A DNA stretch of 64,000 nt from Reichenbachiella ulvae (GTDB lineage Bacteria; Bacteroidota; Bacteroidia; Cytophagales; Cyclobacteriaceae). The DNA lies in assembly GCF_025833875.1 (NCBI RefSeq), contig NZ_JAOYOD010000001.1, positions 1,488,001 to 1,552,000 on the forward strand. Reading direction: 5' to 3'. The notes under the pieces are model-generated. The model ran no database searches and was not told the origin of the DNA. It saw nothing but the letters and a program-made list of their open reading frames with translations. Made by a program: the position numbers and the translations under genes. This document shows, piece by piece, positions 1 through 8,524 of this stretch. The stretch's first letter is position 1. The number at the start of each line of letters is the position of its first letter.

Positions 1-1093
1 GGTCCTTGTATTTTTCATCCTCTATGATTCCGTCCTTCACTTTGATATTCTTCATAGCAAAGATCGCAATCTCCAGCGTGGACTTCAATTCATAAAAAGC
101 GGGCAAAAAAGTCTCTTTTATCGTCTGCATGTCTCTATGATAGCCAGACGGCAAATTAGTCGTGATCAAACTAATCTCTGTAGAGAGTGACTGCAGCTTG
201 TTCATTTTCGCACGTATCAGTTCGAAAACGTCCGGATTCTTCTTATGCGGCATGATACTGGATCCGGTTGTCATCTCAGCTGGCAACTCCAGGAAACCAA
301 AATTCTGAGAGTTGTAAAGACAGATATCCATACTCATTCTGGACAGAGTCGCAGCAATGCTATTCATGGCGAAAGACACCGTCTTTTCTACTTTACCACG
401 GCTCATTTGCGCATACACTACATTATAGCTCAGGTCATCAAAACCTAAGAGCTCAGTGGTCATTTTTCTATCCAGAGGAAATGAAGAACCATAACCTGCT
501 CCTGAACCTAAGGGGTTTTGATTGGTTACTTTATAAGCCGCTTGAAGTAAATGAAGATCATCTGTCAAACTCTCCGCATAGGCCCCAAACCACAAACCAA
601 AGGATGAAGGCATGGCCACCTGTAAATGCGTATACCCTGGGATTAATATGTCTTTGTGCTTTTTGCTCAGATCGTTCAGAGAAGTAAACAATTCAGAGAC
701 TAACTCGGCGATAGTTTTGATTTCATCACGGATAAAAAGGCGAAGGTCAACAAGCACCTGATCATTTCTCGATCTACCACTATGAATCTTCTTCCCTGTA
801 TCTCCCAGCTTTCGGGTTAGCATCAGCTCCACTTGCGAGTGAACATCCTCGATCCCATCCTCAATCACAAAACCGCCAGCATCTACAACCTTTAGAATCT
901 CTTTCAACTCTCTCAACACATCACTGAGTTCATCTGAGCTAAGCAAACCAATGCTTTCCAGCATAGTCGTATGAGCCATAGAACCATAAACATCAAACTT
1001 GGCAAGCAGCAAATCAAGTTCTCGATCTCTACCTACGGTATAGTTTTCTATGTCTTTAGATACTTCCGTGTTTCCTTTATCCCAGAGTTTCAT
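1..1093 (-). CDS. argH: Argininosuccinate lyase, 3' end cut by window edge
   Basis: Cleaves argininosuccinate to arginine and fumarate, the last step of arginine synthesis, in the cytoplasm. I translated the minus strand from the ATG at 1093; about 364 codons are open to the left edge, so the C-terminus is missing. The fumarase/aspartase-superfamily signature GSSIMPHKKNPD is present, as are HSGRSRNDQ and PGYTHLQ, which line the active site of this family. It is the last visible gene of the arginine operon, 41 bases after the argE-like gene. Family assignment is secure; only completeness is unknown. Confidence 0.95.
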   Translation of the reverse strand, partial: MKLWDKGNTEVSKDIENYTVGRDRELDLLLAKFDVYGSMAHTTMLESIGLLSSDELSDVLRELKEILKVVDAGGFVIEDGIEDVHSQVELMLTRKLGDTGKKIHSGRSRNDQVLVDLRLFIRDEIKTIAELVSELFTSLNDLSKKHKDILIPGYTHLQVAMPSSFGLWFGAYAESLTDDLHLLQAAYKVTNQNPLGSGAGYGSSFPLDRKMTTELLGFDDLSYNVVYAQMSRGKVEKTVSFAMNSIAATLSRMSMDICLYNSQNFGFLELPAEMTTGSSIMPHKKNPDVFELIRAKMNKLQSLSTEISLITTNLPSGYHRDMQTIKETFLPAFYELKSTLEIAIFAMKNIKVKDGIIEDEKYKD

Positions 1094-1134
1094 ATTTGCT
1101 TGCTTTTGGCCTCTAGCACATGGCTATTGGCATT

Positions 1135-2214
1135 TCATTTAATTCCCAAGCCATCAAGCAGCTTGATGTACAATTCTATTCCTTTTTCTATCTCATCTAC
1201 ATAGATGAACTCGTCTGCCGTGTGTGATCGTGCCGAATCTCCAGGACCAATTTTGATCGAGGTATAAGGCATCAAGGCCTGATCGGACAAAGTAGGCGAA
1301 CCATACTTCTTCATTCCGAGACTCTCACCACGTTTGACTATCGGATGATCGGGTGAAATCCCCGAAGAATTCAATCGTAATGAACGGGGTTTAACCTCTA
1401 CATCCAATTCCTTTTGTAAGATATCTACCACTTCCTGATTGCTGTAGGCATCCGTCGTTCGCACATCTATCACGAACTTGCAAGAATCAGGCACTACATT
1501 GTGCTGGGTTCCCGACTCGATCAGCGTGACAGTCTTTTTGATGGGACCAAACACCTCTGACTCCTTGAATTCCAGCTTTCGGAGTTTTTCTATTTCATCC
1601 AGTGCCTTATATATGGCATTCACTCCTTCTTCTCTGGCTGCATGTCCACTGACCCCTTTAGCCTCACAGTCGATTACAATCAACCCTTTTTCTGCAATTG
1701 CCATATCCATCAGCGTGGGCTCACCCACTATAGCCAAATCCACCTTTCCTAATTCTGGAATCAAGGAAGCTATACCATTGGCACCAGAGACTTCTTCTTC
1801 AGCTGTGGCCGCCAAAATCAAATTGAACGGCAAATTCTCCTGATCATAAAAATGAACAAAGGCCATAATCAGAGAAACCAATGGACCTCCCGCATCATTA
1901 CTACCGAGCCCATGCAATCGCCCTTCGATGATTTGAGCCTTGAATGGGTCCAGAGTATAAGTAGAGGCCGGCTTGACCGTGTCTATATGCGAATTGAGTA
2001 AAATCGTAGGTTTACTACCATCAAAATGCCTGGATTTGGCCCAGGTATTATGTCCTGATAGGTTTAATTCAATGTTCTTAGATAGTAAAAAATCACGGAC
2101 CACCTTAGCCACATTCTCTTCCTGCCGACTGAAAGATTCCGTTTCTATCATCTGGGACAGTAATTGAACTGCCTGTCTCGTATTCTCGTTATATTTCGAA
2201 TCTATTTCAAGCAT
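1135..2214 (-). CDS. argE: M20 family N-acyl-ornithine/citrulline deacylase (ArgE-like)
   Basis: Zinc-dependent M20 peptidase-fold deacylase of 359 residues. By position it should remove the N-acyl group (acetyl or succinyl) from N-acyl-citrulline or N-acyl-ornithine in the arginine pathway. Seen: the metal-binding LLNSHIDTVKP, a bridging Asp in SNDAGGP, the catalytic Glu pair in TAEEEVSG, VGEPT, and the late His in ARSHTADEF. ATG at 2214 overlaps the end of argB by 13 bases, so the two are translationally coupled. Because the pathway uses an N-acyl-ornithine transcarbamylase, the true substrate is more likely an N-acyl-citrulline; the acyl group cannot be read from this sequence. Confidence 0.88.
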   Translation of the reverse strand: MLEIDSKYNENTRQAVQLLSQMIETESFSRQEENVAKVVRDFLLSKNIELNLSGHNTWAKSRHFDGSKPTILLNSHIDTVKPASTYTLDPFKAQIIEGRLHGLGSNDAGGPLVSLIMAFVHFYDQENLPFNLILAATAEEEVSGANGIASLIPELGKVDLAIVGEPTLMDMAIAEKGLIVIDCEAKGVSGHAAREEGVNAIYKALDEIEKLRKLEFKESEVFGPIKKTVTLIESGTQHNVVPDSCKFVIDVRTTDAYSNQEVVDILQKELDVEVKPRSLRLNSSGISPDHPIVKRGESLGMKKYGSPTLSDQALMPYTSIKIGPGDSARSHTADEFIYVDEIEKGIELYIKLLDGLGIK

Positions 2215-2987
2215 AAAGTAGTTCCGGGATAATCTTCGCTTTGAACCTTGTCCAGGGAATCAAAATGACAGATTTTAACTGTATCCACACCTGCATTGAT
2301 CGCATCAAACGCATTGTCCAACTTAGGAATCATGCCATCGACTATGACTCCCTCTGACTTATATTTTTCGTAACCTTCAGGAGTAATTTCTGGGATCACC
2401 ACCTTGTTTTCAAAGTCGCTCAACACACCCGGCTGCTCAAAGCAGTAAACCAGATCTACCTGATATTTGTCAGCCACCCCTCTCGCAAGTTCTGAAGCAA
2501 TGGTATCCGCATTGGTATTGAGTAATTGCCCTTGATTATCATGAGTCAAAGCACATACAACCGGTACCAAACCGGCATCAAACAAAGACTTAAGCAGTTC
2601 GGAATTTACCTCTTCCACATCTCCTACAAAACCATAATCAATGGTTTTGACTGGACGCTTCACGGATCGAATCAAGTTGCCATCCGCACCTGACAATCCT
2701 ATAGATTGAACATTCAAGGCCTGAAGTTTAGAAACAATCTTCTTGTTGAGCCCACTGAAAACCATCGTCACAATGTCAATCGCATCTGCATCCGTGATTC
2801 TACGTCCCTCTACCATCTTAGGGGGAATGCCCATTTTGTTTTGGACTACAGAAGCAATATTACCCCCGCCATGCACCAGAATTTTATTGCCCTTTAGTGC
2901 AGCAAATTTCTTTAAGAATAAGTCTAACTCTGCTTCTTCATTGATGACTTTTCCGCCGATCTTAACAACCGTCAAAGTGTCTTTCAT
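2202..2987 (-). CDS. argB: Acetylglutamate (N-acylglutamate) kinase
   Basis: Amino-acid-kinase-fold enzyme of 261 residues that phosphorylates the gamma-carboxylate of N-acylglutamate with ATP, second step of arginine synthesis. The N-terminus carries the phosphate-binding VKIGGKVI and the LVHGGGN glycine loop; GLSGADGN and LNTNADTIAS match the substrate and nucleotide sites of ArgB. The length is usual for the short, N-terminal-helix-lacking form. It sits between argF' (20-base gap) and argE (13-base overlap). The operon as a whole leaves open whether the substrate is acetyl- or succinyl-glutamate. Confidence 0.93.
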   Translation of the reverse strand: MKDTLTVVKIGGKVINEEAELDLFLKKFAALKGNKILVHGGGNIASVVQNKMGIPPKMVEGRRITDADAIDIVTMVFSGLNKKIVSKLQALNVQSIGLSGADGNLIRSVKRPVKTIDYGFVGDVEEVNSELLKSLFDAGLVPVVCALTHDNQGQLLNTNADTIASELARGVADKYQVDLVYCFEQPGVLSDFENKVVIPEITPEGYEKYKSEGVIVDGMIPKLDNAFDAINAGVDTVKICHFDSLDKVQSEDYPGTTLCLK

Positions 2988-3007
2988 TTGAATAGGATTT
3001 GCTTTAA

Positions 3008-3964
3008 TTATTTGATCTCAAGAACCTCTTTGAGAACCATTTGGGCTGATGTTATTCTATGTTTGGCCTGAGGCATGATGATGGATGAGTCGCTATCCAA
3101 CACCTCGTCTGTGGCGATTACATTCCTTCTGATAGGTAAGCAATGCATGAATTTGGCATCATTGGTCAAATTCATCTTTTCCTGATTTACCGTCCAGTTC
3201 ATGTCCTGAGATACCACCTGACCGTAGTTCGCATCCTGAAAAGCCGACCAGTTCTTGGCATAGATGAAATCTGCTCCTTCAAAAGCCTTTTTCTGATCAT
3301 ATTCCACCTTGGCCTCTCCCACCATAGATGGGTCAAGATCATAGCCTTGTGGATGAGTCACCACTAAATCATAGTCCATTTGATTGCCCCATTGCAGAAA
3401 GGAATTGGCCACTGCCTGCGGCAAAGCCTTTGGATGAGGAGCCCAGGTTAAAACGACTTTAGGTTTCGACACCTTTTTGTATTCTTCGATGGTAATCATG
3501 TCAGCAAAAGATTGCAAAGGATGCAATGTAGCTGACTCCATATTTACCACTGGAATAGAACAATGCTTCACAAACTGGCTCAAAACCTGCTCCGCATAAT
3601 CATTGGCCTTATCGCTCAAAGATGCAAAGGATCTGATTCCCACCGCATCAAAATAAGAGCTGATTACTCCTGCTGCCTCAACGATGTGTTCACTCTTGCT
3701 ACCATTCATGACCACCCCATCTTCAAACTCCAATTGCCACCCTTCAGAAGAAAGGTTGAAAACAAAGGATTCGATTCCCAGGTTAAAGGCTGCTTTCTGC
3801 ATACTAAGCCTTGTCCTGAGACTGGGGTTAAAAAATAACAGGCAAATGGACTTCCCACTTTTATCCAGTGGGCCGCCATTTTCGATTTTTTTCTGTAATT
3901 CTATTGCTTTACCAATCCACCCAATGGGATCAGCCACATCATCTATGGAGCAAAAGTTCATCAT
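3008..3964 (-). CDS. argF': N-acyl-L-ornithine carbamoyltransferase (ArgF')
   Basis: Transcarbamylase of 318 residues using carbamoyl phosphate and an N-acylated ornithine, as in Bacteroides and Xanthomonas, rather than free ornithine. The carbamoyl-phosphate loop FNPSLRTRLS is at residues 45-54 and FMHCLPIRRN is the conserved HCLP block. In the family, one residue in the loop before E-H sets substrate choice: Glu in the acetyl-ornithine enzyme and Pro in the succinyl-ornithine enzyme. Here the loop reads MNGSKSEHI, with Ser91 at that place, so the acyl group is ambiguous. Its ATG overlaps the argD stop (ATGA, 3961-3964). Confidence 0.9.
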   Translation of the reverse strand: MMNFCSIDDVADPIGWIGKAIELQKKIENGGPLDKSGKSICLLFFNPSLRTRLSMQKAAFNLGIESFVFNLSSEGWQLEFEDGVVMNGSKSEHIVEAAGVISSYFDAVGIRSFASLSDKANDYAEQVLSQFVKHCSIPVVNMESATLHPLQSFADMITIEEYKKVSKPKVVLTWAPHPKALPQAVANSFLQWGNQMDYDLVVTHPQGYDLDPSMVGEAKVEYDQKKAFEGADFIYAKNWSAFQDANYGQVVSQDMNWTVNQEKMNLTNDAKFMHCLPIRRNVIATDEVLDSDSSIIMPQAKHRITSAQMVLKEVLEIK

Positions 3965-5085
3965 AGCAATTCTTTTAACGCGTTGATAAAAATATCAGCT
4001 TCTTCTTTTCCGATCGTCATAGGAGGAAGCAGTCGCAGCACCTTTGGATCGGTCGCAGCGCCCGTAAAGATCTTATATTTTTTCAATAATTCGCCTCTTA
4101 ATTCTTTGACCGGCTCTTCAAATTCTAGCCCCAAAAGTAGTCCTTTTCCTCTTAGTCCTTTAATCGCCTTAATATCTTGAAGTTGCGACAGGATGTATTC
4201 TCCCATCTGTTGGCTATTTTCTATGAGATTTTCTTCTCTGATGGAATCCAAAACAGATAATCCAGCAGCACATGCCAGGTGATTTCCTCCAAAAGTGGTC
4301 CCCAACTGACCAAAGCTCGCCTGAAATTTAGGAGATATAATTACACCTCCTACTGGGAAACCATTCCCCATACCTTTTGCTATGGTGATGATGTCTGGCT
4401 TGATGTCGGCATACTGATGGGCAAAGAATTTACCTGTTCGTCCATATCCAGATTGCACTTCGTCTAGAATCAGAATCGTTTCAGTCTCCCGACATGCCTT
4501 TTCCAGTCCTTCCAAAAAGTCAGTTCCTGGATCATTGATTCCACCAATTCCCTGGATTCCTTCGATGATCACACAGGCTACATCCTGAGCCGCCAAGGCA
4601 TCTCTGACACCCTCCAGATCTCCTAGTTCGAACAGCTGAATATTGTCCGTAAAATTAACAGCAGCCTGAATTTTCGGGTTATCCGTGGCAGCCACTGCCA
4701 ATGAGGTACGTCCATGAAAACCATTTTTGAAAGCTAGTATTTTTCTTCTTCCATTGTGAAAAGAAGCCAATTTCAAAGCATTTTCATTCGCCTCTGCTCC
4801 TGAATTACACAAGAAAAGGCTGTAATCCTCATAGCCTGACATCTCTCCTAGTTTTTTCGCTAGCTCTTCTTGCTGTGGGATTTGAACTGAGTTAGAATAG
4901 AAGCCTATTTTAGCAACCTGTTCAGAGATGTTTTTAACATAAGTAGGGTGCGAGTGTCCAATAGAAATAACGGCATGTCCTCCATACATATCCAAATACT
5001 TCTCCCCTGCATTGTCATAGACATAGTTGCCTTCTCCCCGCTCAATGGTTATATCAAATAAAGGGTATACCTTATAATTCTCCAT
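3961..5085 (-). CDS. argD: Acetylornithine (N-acylornithine) aminotransferase
   Basis: PLP-dependent class III aminotransferase of 374 residues; converts N-acyl-glutamate semialdehyde and glutamate to N-acyl-ornithine and 2-oxoglutarate. Seen: MYGGHAV, the PLP phosphate loop CNSGAEANE (residues 93-101), ILDEVQSGYGRTG, and the Schiff-base lysine K237 in TIAKGMGNGFP. The start ATG at 5085 follows proC by 2 bases and the stop overlaps argF'. Ornithine aminotransferases are related, but the short length and the operon favour ArgD. Confidence 0.94.
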   Translation of the reverse strand: MENYKVYPLFDITIERGEGNYVYDNAGEKYLDMYGGHAVISIGHSHPTYVKNISEQVAKIGFYSNSVQIPQQEELAKKLGEMSGYEDYSLFLCNSGAEANENALKLASFHNGRRKILAFKNGFHGRTSLAVAATDNPKIQAAVNFTDNIQLFELGDLEGVRDALAAQDVACVIIEGIQGIGGINDPGTDFLEGLEKACRETETILILDEVQSGYGRTGKFFAHQYADIKPDIITIAKGMGNGFPVGGVIISPKFQASFGQLGTTFGGNHLACAAGLSVLDSIREENLIENSQQMGEYILSQLQDIKAIKGLRGKGLLLGLEFEEPVKELRGELLKKYKIFTGAATDPKVLRLLPPMTIGKEEADIFINALKELL

Positions 5086-5087
5086 AT

Positions 5088-5894
5088 TTACTTTTCAATC
5101 ATTATTTCGGATATCTTCTCATAGGACTTCATCAGGCCTTTGATCAGAGCAGAGCTCAATCCTTCGTGTTCCATTTCATTTAATCCCGATATGGTACATC
5201 CCTGAGGAGTAGTTACCTTATCAATTTCTTCTTCTGGGTGACTGCCGGACTCTACCAAAAGAGTAGCCGCTCCCAAACAAGCCTGAGTCGCCATTTCCTT
5301 TGCCTCAGGAGCATCAAACCCTAATTGGATAGCTCCCTGGGTAGTAGCCCTAATCAACCTCATCCAAAAGGCAATGCCGCTGGCACAAACCACGGTAGCC
5401 GCTTGCATTTTCCTCTCTTCGATAACCAAGGTCTCTCCCATCGCATTGAAGATCTCCTCTGCTAGTCCAATCTTATCCTTGCCCGTACCATTAGTACATA
5501 GACAAGTCATTGATTCACCTACAGAAATGGCAGTATTAGGCATACTACGGATGATCGCGACATTCTTGCCCACTACTTCTGCAATCTCATCGATTTTTCT
5601 TCCTGTAATGGTTGAGATCAATACATGCCTCTTCACATCAAGCTCTCCTTTTATCTCCTCAAGAATTGCATTGATTTGATTCGGCTGAACACACAAAATG
5701 ATAATATCAGAAGCCCTGACCGCATCGACATTTGAAGGGGTTACCAACACGTGTGGATGCTTTTTCCAACCGTCCAGATTAGATACATTTCTCTTTGTCA
5801 AGACCAATTGCTCAACATCAAAATTTGTTTGATCTACCAGGCCCTGAGCGATAGAAAGACCTAAGTTTCCGACTCCTATTAATGCTATTTTCAT
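5088..5894 (-). CDS. proC: Pyrroline-5-carboxylate reductase
   Basis: NAD(P)H-dependent reductase of 268 residues that makes proline from pyrroline-5-carboxylate in the cytoplasm. The N-terminal Rossmann loop is IGVGNLG; SMPNTA and the C-terminal TTPQGCTISGL block are standard ProC motifs. It is embedded in the arginine operon, 2 bases before argD in transcription order. Linking proline to arginine genes makes sense because both start from glutamate and glutamate semialdehydes, and it is a recurring arrangement in Bacteroidota. Confidence 0.94.
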   Translation of the reverse strand: MKIALIGVGNLGLSIAQGLVDQTNFDVEQLVLTKRNVSNLDGWKKHPHVLVTPSNVDAVRASDIIILCVQPNQINAILEEIKGELDVKRHVLISTITGRKIDEIAEVVGKNVAIIRSMPNTAISVGESMTCLCTNGTGKDKIGLAEEIFNAMGETLVIEERKMQAATVVCASGIAFWMRLIRATTQGAIQLGFDAPEAKEMATQACLGAATLLVESGSHPEEEIDKVTTPQGCTISGLNEMEHEGLSSALIKGLMKSYEKISEIMIEK

Positions 5895-5950
5895 TTTTCT
5901 ATTAGTTGATGGTTATTGAGTTAAATTGCTAATTAGATATTTGGTTAATA

Positions 5951-5971
5951 AGATAATAAGTTATTTAGTTG
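5951..5971. repeat. Left arm of imperfect inverted repeat around the four-helix-bundle gene
   Basis: Read on the minus strand this 21-base stretch is CAACTAAATAACTTATTATCT. It matches 18 of 21 positions of 6347-6367 read on the plus strand, so the two arms face each other across the gene at 5994-6332. The surrounding 5900-5980 is AT-rich and made of degenerate 7-base units resembling TTAGTTG and GGTTATT. Confidence 0.6.
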
Positions 5972-5993
5972 CTTGCTTGTTAAGGTAAGCGAT

Positions 5994-6332
5994 TTAGCCA
6001 TTTAACACCTTATTTGCATGTAGAATCTTACTTCTATAATGCATCATAGACTCTTGGTTAATATATCCCTCATCATGAGCGTCAATTATGTGATTCAATA
6101 TTTCCATAAGACTTCCTCTAGCATTTCTGCAAAACTTCGAGTTCTCTTTATAGTGAAACCGACCAAAACCTTCTGCAATATTAGCGCCTACTGATCGAGA
6201 ACAACGAATCAGTTGATCTACTAATCTATATTTCTCATCAGAAGAAAAGCCCCTCACCAGTTCTTTAATTTCCAACTTAAGTTGCCTGGCTAATTTCCAA
6301 GCTTCTAACTCTTCAAAAGTTTCGAAAGCCAT
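5994..6332 (-). CDS. Four helix bundle protein (23S rRNA intervening-sequence protein family)
   Basis: 112 residues; start MAFETFEELEAWKLARQLK matches the four-helix-bundle family first described from intervening sequences inside 23S rRNA genes, and related in fold to the Avd accessory protein of diversity-generating retroelements. Typical blocks LVDQLIRCSRSVGANIAEGFGR and the C-terminal helices are present. It splits the otherwise tight arginine operon between argC and proC, with about 99 and 40 bases of AT-rich spacer, and inverted repeats at 5951-5971 and 6347-6367 flank it. No arginine role is expected. The function of stand-alone members is not known to me; an inserted, possibly mobile cassette is the likely explanation. 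Confidence 0.88.
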   Translation of the reverse strand: MAFETFEELEAWKLARQLKLEIKELVRGFSSDEKYRLVDQLIRCSRSVGANIAEGFGRFHYKENSKFCRNARGSLMEILNHIIDAHDEGYINQESMMHYRSKILHANKVLNG

Positions 6333-6346
6333 CTTAGTAACTCATT

Positions 6347-6367
6347 CAACCTAATAACTTAATATCT
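6347..6367. repeat. Right arm of imperfect inverted repeat around the four-helix-bundle gene
   Basis: Plus-strand CAACCTAATAACTTAATATCT, 18 of 21 bases identical to the reverse complement of 5951-5971. It lies just upstream of the start codon of the enclosed gene and just downstream of argC. Confidence 0.6.
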
Positions 6368-6372
6368 ATCCT

Positions 6373-7341
6373 TTAAAACCCTACACTCTTTAGCTGCAAC
6401 CCTGTCTTCTGATCCAGGCCAAACATCAAGTTCATATTCTGAACCGCCTGACCACTAGCACCTTTTACTAGATTGTCTATACAGGATTGTACCAAAACAG
6501 TATCTCCATGCTTTTGCACGTTGATTAGGCATTTATTGGTATTGACTACCATCTTCATATCGGGCGCCTCATCCAATACATATACAAATGCTGCATCCTT
6601 ATAAAAATCCTTGTAGGCAGCAATCACTTCCTCTTCACTCAAAGTGCATTGAGTATAGACACTGGCAAAAATACCTTTGGTAAAATTGCCGCGAACAGGA
6701 AGAAACTTCACGTCTCCGGCATAGCCATTTTGCAATTGCTGAATGGATTGATTGATCTCCCCCAGGTGCTGGTGACTGAATGCCTTGTAGATAGAAATAT
6801 TGTTGTTTCTCCAACTGAAGTGACTGGTCTTAGAAGGATTTTGACCTGCACCGGTAGATCCGGTGATGGCATTGACATGCACATCCTCGGTCAATTGACC
6901 TTTGGCCGCCAATGGCAGTATAGCCAGCTGAATCGCAGTAGCAAAACAGCCAGGGTTGGCAATCTTAGTCGCACCCTTGATGGCTTCCAGGTTCAATTCA
7001 GGCAAACCATAAACAAAACCATCTGCATCTTCCTTCAGTCTGAACTCATTGCTGAGATCCACTACTTTTAAAGAAGCTGGCACCTCATGGCTTTCTAAAA
7101 AAGTTCTTGAGTGGCCATGTCCGGAGCAGATGAAAATCACATCTACTTCATCCAGCTTCAACTGATCAGTAAAATCTCCTTCGATATCTCCAATCAAATC
7201 CTTATGAATGGAATGGATCGGGTTACCTGCATTACTGGTACTGTGAACAAAAGTCACATCAGTCTCAGGGTGCCCAACTAATATTCTTAATAATTCTCCT
7301 GCTGTATAGCCAGCTCCGCCTATTACGCCTACTTTAATCAT
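6373..7341 (-). CDS. argC: N-acetyl-gamma-glutamyl-phosphate reductase
   Basis: NADPH-dependent reductase of 322 residues producing N-acylglutamate semialdehyde, third step of arginine synthesis. The Rossmann start VGVIGGAGYTAGELLRIL is typical, and the catalytic cysteine C132 lies in IANPGCFATA. FLPVRGNFTKGIF and the C-terminal NLVKGASGQAVQN block complete the family picture. ATG at 7341 overlaps argG by 8 bases. Downstream the operon is interrupted by the four-helix-bundle gene before proC. Confidence 0.95.
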   Translation of the reverse strand: MIKVGVIGGAGYTAGELLRILVGHPETDVTFVHSTSNAGNPIHSIHKDLIGDIEGDFTDQLKLDEVDVIFICSGHGHSRTFLESHEVPASLKVVDLSNEFRLKEDADGFVYGLPELNLEAIKGATKIANPGCFATAIQLAILPLAAKGQLTEDVHVNAITGSTGAGQNPSKTSHFSWRNNNISIYKAFSHQHLGEINQSIQQLQNGYAGDVKFLPVRGNFTKGIFASVYTQCTLSEEEVIAAYKDFYKDAAFVYVLDEAPDMKMVVNTNKCLINVQKHGDTVLVQSCIDNLVKGASGQAVQNMNLMFGLDQKTGLQLKSVGF

Positions 7342-8524
7342 TATTTATTGAATTGTAGATTTTAGATTGGTTAGCCAAAATTTTGGTAAAACCTTTCACA
7401 TCCTCACCAGACCAGCCGTTGTTCATCTCGCCATACTGACCAAAATCTGATGCCATCAAATCCTTCTCAGATTCGATTCCAATTACTTCAAATCGATAAG
7501 GTGCCAATTTGATTTTCACCTTACCAGACACATTTCTTTGTGTGTTTTCAAGAAACACTTCAATATCTCGCATCACAGGATCAAGGAATTGCCCTTCGTG
7601 CAATAACATACCATACCAGTTAGCCAATTGCTCTTTCCAGTGCTGTTGCCATTTGGTCAAATTGTGCTTTTCTAGCAAATGATGGGCTTTGATGATGATC
7701 AAAGGAGCCGAAGCTTCAAAGCCTACGCGACCTTTGATACCGATGATGGTATCCCCTACATGCACATCTCTACCCACTCCATATTTAGAAGCAATGTCTC
7801 TCAGTGTCTCCACAATCTTCACAGCCCCCATGGACTCACCATTAAAGGCTGTCAACTGTCCTTTTTCGAAAGTCAATTCTACATCTTCGCTTCCCTCTTT
7901 CTCTACTTGACTAGGCCAAGCCTCTTCGGGCAGAGTCAAATTAGAAGTCAAGGTCTCATCTCCACCAACAGAAGTACCCCAGAGTCCTTTGTTGATCGAA
8001 TATTTCGCCTTCTCCCATGAGATATTTACACCTTTTCCTTTCAGATACTCAATCTCAGCCTGACGAGAAAGTTTATTATCTCTAATAGGCGTGATGATCT
8101 CTACATCTGGACAAATAATCTGGAAAATCAAGTCAAAACGAACCTGATCATTACCAGCTCCTGTACTACCGTGGGCGATATAGTCTGCATCGATAGATTT
8201 GGCATATTTTGCAATCGCCAAAGCCTGAAATGCACGTTCAGCACTCACAGATAGCGGATAGGTATTGTTTTTCAAGACATTACCATAAATCAAATACTTG
8301 AGACACTCGTCGTAGAAGTCCTGAGTCTTTTCCAGGTTGACATGCTCCACCACACCAAATGACCTAGCCCTTTGTTCGGTCTCAGCCAATTCATCTTCTG
8401 AAAAACCGCCTGTATTTACGAGGGCTGTGTAAACATCCAGACCTAATTCCTCTCGCAAATAGAAGGCGCAGTAGGTAGTATCCAAGCCTCCACTAAAAGC
8501 CAATACAACTTTCTTCTTACTCAT
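7334..8524 (-). CDS. argG: Argininosuccinate synthase
   Basis: 396-residue ATP-dependent ligase joining citrulline and aspartate. The N-terminal P-loop of the PP-loop ATPases, LAFSGGLDTTYC, and the HGSTGAGNDQVRF block that contacts citrulline and aspartate are seen. The start at 8524 overlaps the upstream acetyltransferase stop (ATGA), and its end overlaps argC. As argininosuccinate synthase needs free citrulline, the operon's deacylase must act before it. Confidence 0.95.
   Translation of the reverse strand: MSKKKVVLAFSGGLDTTYCAFYLREELGLDVYTALVNTGGFSEDELAETEQRARSFGVVEHVNLEKTQDFYDECLKYLIYGNVLKNNTYPLSVSAERAFQALAIAKYAKSIDADYIAHGSTGAGNDQVRFDLIFQIICPDVEIITPIRDNKLSRQAEIEYLKGKGVNISWEKAKYSINKGLWGTSVGGDETLTSNLTLPEEAWPSQVEKEGSEDVELTFEKGQLTAFNGESMGAVKIVETLRDIASKYGVGRDVHVGDTIIGIKGRVGFEASAPLIIIKAHHLLEKHNLTKWQQHWKEQLANWYGMLLHEGQFLDPVMRDIEVFLENTQRNVSGKVKIKLAPYRFEVIGIESEKDLMASDFGQYGEMNNGWSGEDVKGFTKILANQSKIYNSINND

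Noticed and set aside
1478..1843. 121-codon plus-strand frame
   Set aside because: It lies antisense inside the argE-like gene, which has full family motifs; low-complexity composition typical of a shadow frame.
5994..6332. Diversity-generating retroelement (Avd-like protein)
   Set aside because: No reverse transcriptase, template repeat or variable repeat in the neighbourhood; the protein fits the stand-alone family.
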